Shown here: positions 63,695-64,000 of the stretch, in pieces
Layout of the letters: every line of letters begins with the position of its first letter
Position numbering within the stretch: the stretch's first letter is position 1
From: Atopsyche davidsoni
Taxonomy: Eukaryota; Arthropoda; Insecta; Trichoptera; Hydrobiosidae
Direction of reading: 5' to 3'
Assembly: GCA_022113835.1 (NCBI GenBank)
Contig: JAILWY010000004.1
Location: forward strand, 1,739,501 to 1,803,500
DNA: 64,000 nt
Notes under the pieces: model-generated
What the model saw: only the letters and a program-made list of their open reading frames with translations
Told to the model about the DNA's origin: nothing
The model's database searches: none
Program-made: the position numbers and the translations under genes

Positions 63695-63697
<3 letters not shown>
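63263..63697 (+). repeat. 3' LTR of the Pao/BEL-type element
   Basis: 435 bp, identical to the 5' LTR line by line. The element ORF enters it at codon 1583 and stops at 63512-63514, so the LTR doubles as C-terminal coding sequence. AATAAA lies at 63573-63578. Right flank: ATATATATAT. Confidence 0.95.
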
Positions 63698-63737
<40 letters not shown>

Positions 63738-64000
63738 GTATATATAGTGAATATAGTTTTTCTTAATAAAAATCAAAATGTCTTTACAATTAATTTTATT
63801 CAAGAAAAAATGTAGTGTACGAAGTAGTCGAAGCGTTTTGTGTAAAATTTCTTCATCTTTGTAACAGTTTTAAATAACTGTTAATTTGACGCATGTAGCA
63901 GTTTTTTTTTATTTTCTTTGAATGATCCGCAATTCAAAATAATTATTGTAATAAAAAATAGCACGTGTAGATAGTTATTTTGCTGGAAAAATAGTTGTTT
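63698..64000. other. AT-rich right flank of the insertion
   Basis: The (AT)n tract that received the insertion continues to about 63734, followed by AT-rich sequence without features. It is probably still intron of the cyclase gene. Confidence 0.5.

Larger units (their letters stand above)
57743..63697 (+). mobile_element. Young Pao/BEL-type LTR element lacking reverse transcriptase, 5,955 bp
   Basis: Two 435-bp LTRs (57743-58177 and 63263-63697), identical as far as I can compare them at the constant offset of 5520, bound the element. LTR ends are TGTAC...GTACA. Both flanks read ATATA, compatible with a 5-bp target duplication but ambiguous because the site is (AT)n. A tRNA-Tyr-like primer site follows the 5' LTR and a purine tract precedes the 3' LTR. 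The interior encodes one long ORF with Pao-type Gag and protease but no RT or RNase H and only a scrap of integrase. It is much more GC-rich than the host DNA and lies antisense to the guanylyl cyclase gene, probably in its intron. Confidence 0.93.

Overview
The window is nuclear DNA from an insect. The evidence is intron-split genes with GT/AG boundaries, an AT-rich background with GC-richer exons, insect-type gene families (GMC oxidoreductase, MADF-BESS protein), TTAGG-containing repeats, and hAT, Tigger/pogo, tRNA-like and Pao/BEL-type mobile DNA. A lepidopteran or related holometabolan is plausible, but the sequence alone does not settle the order.

Layout. 1-5603 (+): the last eleven exons of an SLC26 sulfate/anion transporter. 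6953-11625 (-): a complete 14-exon RINT1, convergent with SLC26. 12.4-15.8 kb: repeat-rich DNA with a Tigger fragment, a dispersed repeat and a ~159-bp tandem array carrying TTAGG-like motifs. 17705-19594 (+): a two-exon FOXJ1-like forkhead factor. 19.6-26.7 kb: AT-rich DNA with no recognisable gene. 26753-29007 (-): a complete three-exon GMC oxidoreductase. 30333-32516 (-): a complete five-exon Rab geranylgeranyltransferase beta subunit. 32.5-38.2 kb: no recognisable gene. 38324-39373 (+): a two-exon MADF-BESS protein. About 40-51.7 kb (-): the C-terminal catalytic exons of a receptor-type guanylyl cyclase, with very large introns; its 5' exons lie beyond the window, so everything from 51.7 kb to the right edge is probably its intron.

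The cyclase introns are full of mobile DNA: two hAT-type MITEs (one with paralogous empty sites that confirm its target duplication), a repeat present in both orientations, a tRNA-like unit repeated in tandem, a ~1.2-kb minisatellite and two long near-perfect palindromes.

The most striking object is a 5,955-bp LTR element at 57743-63697. Its two 435-bp LTRs are identical as far as I can read. It has a tRNA-Tyr-like primer site, a polypurine tract and one uninterrupted 1665-codon ORF. That ORF begins as a Pao/BEL Gag (DUF1759 core, CCHC knuckles) plus aspartic protease. The reverse transcriptase, RNase H and nearly all of the integrase are absent. In their place are two in-frame proline-rich arrays (a 36-aa repeat and a 6-aa repeat) around a ~50-residue integrase remnant, and the ORF runs on into the 3' LTR. 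It looks like a young, non-autonomous, repeat-armoured Gag-protease element that depends on a partner for reverse transcription and integration.
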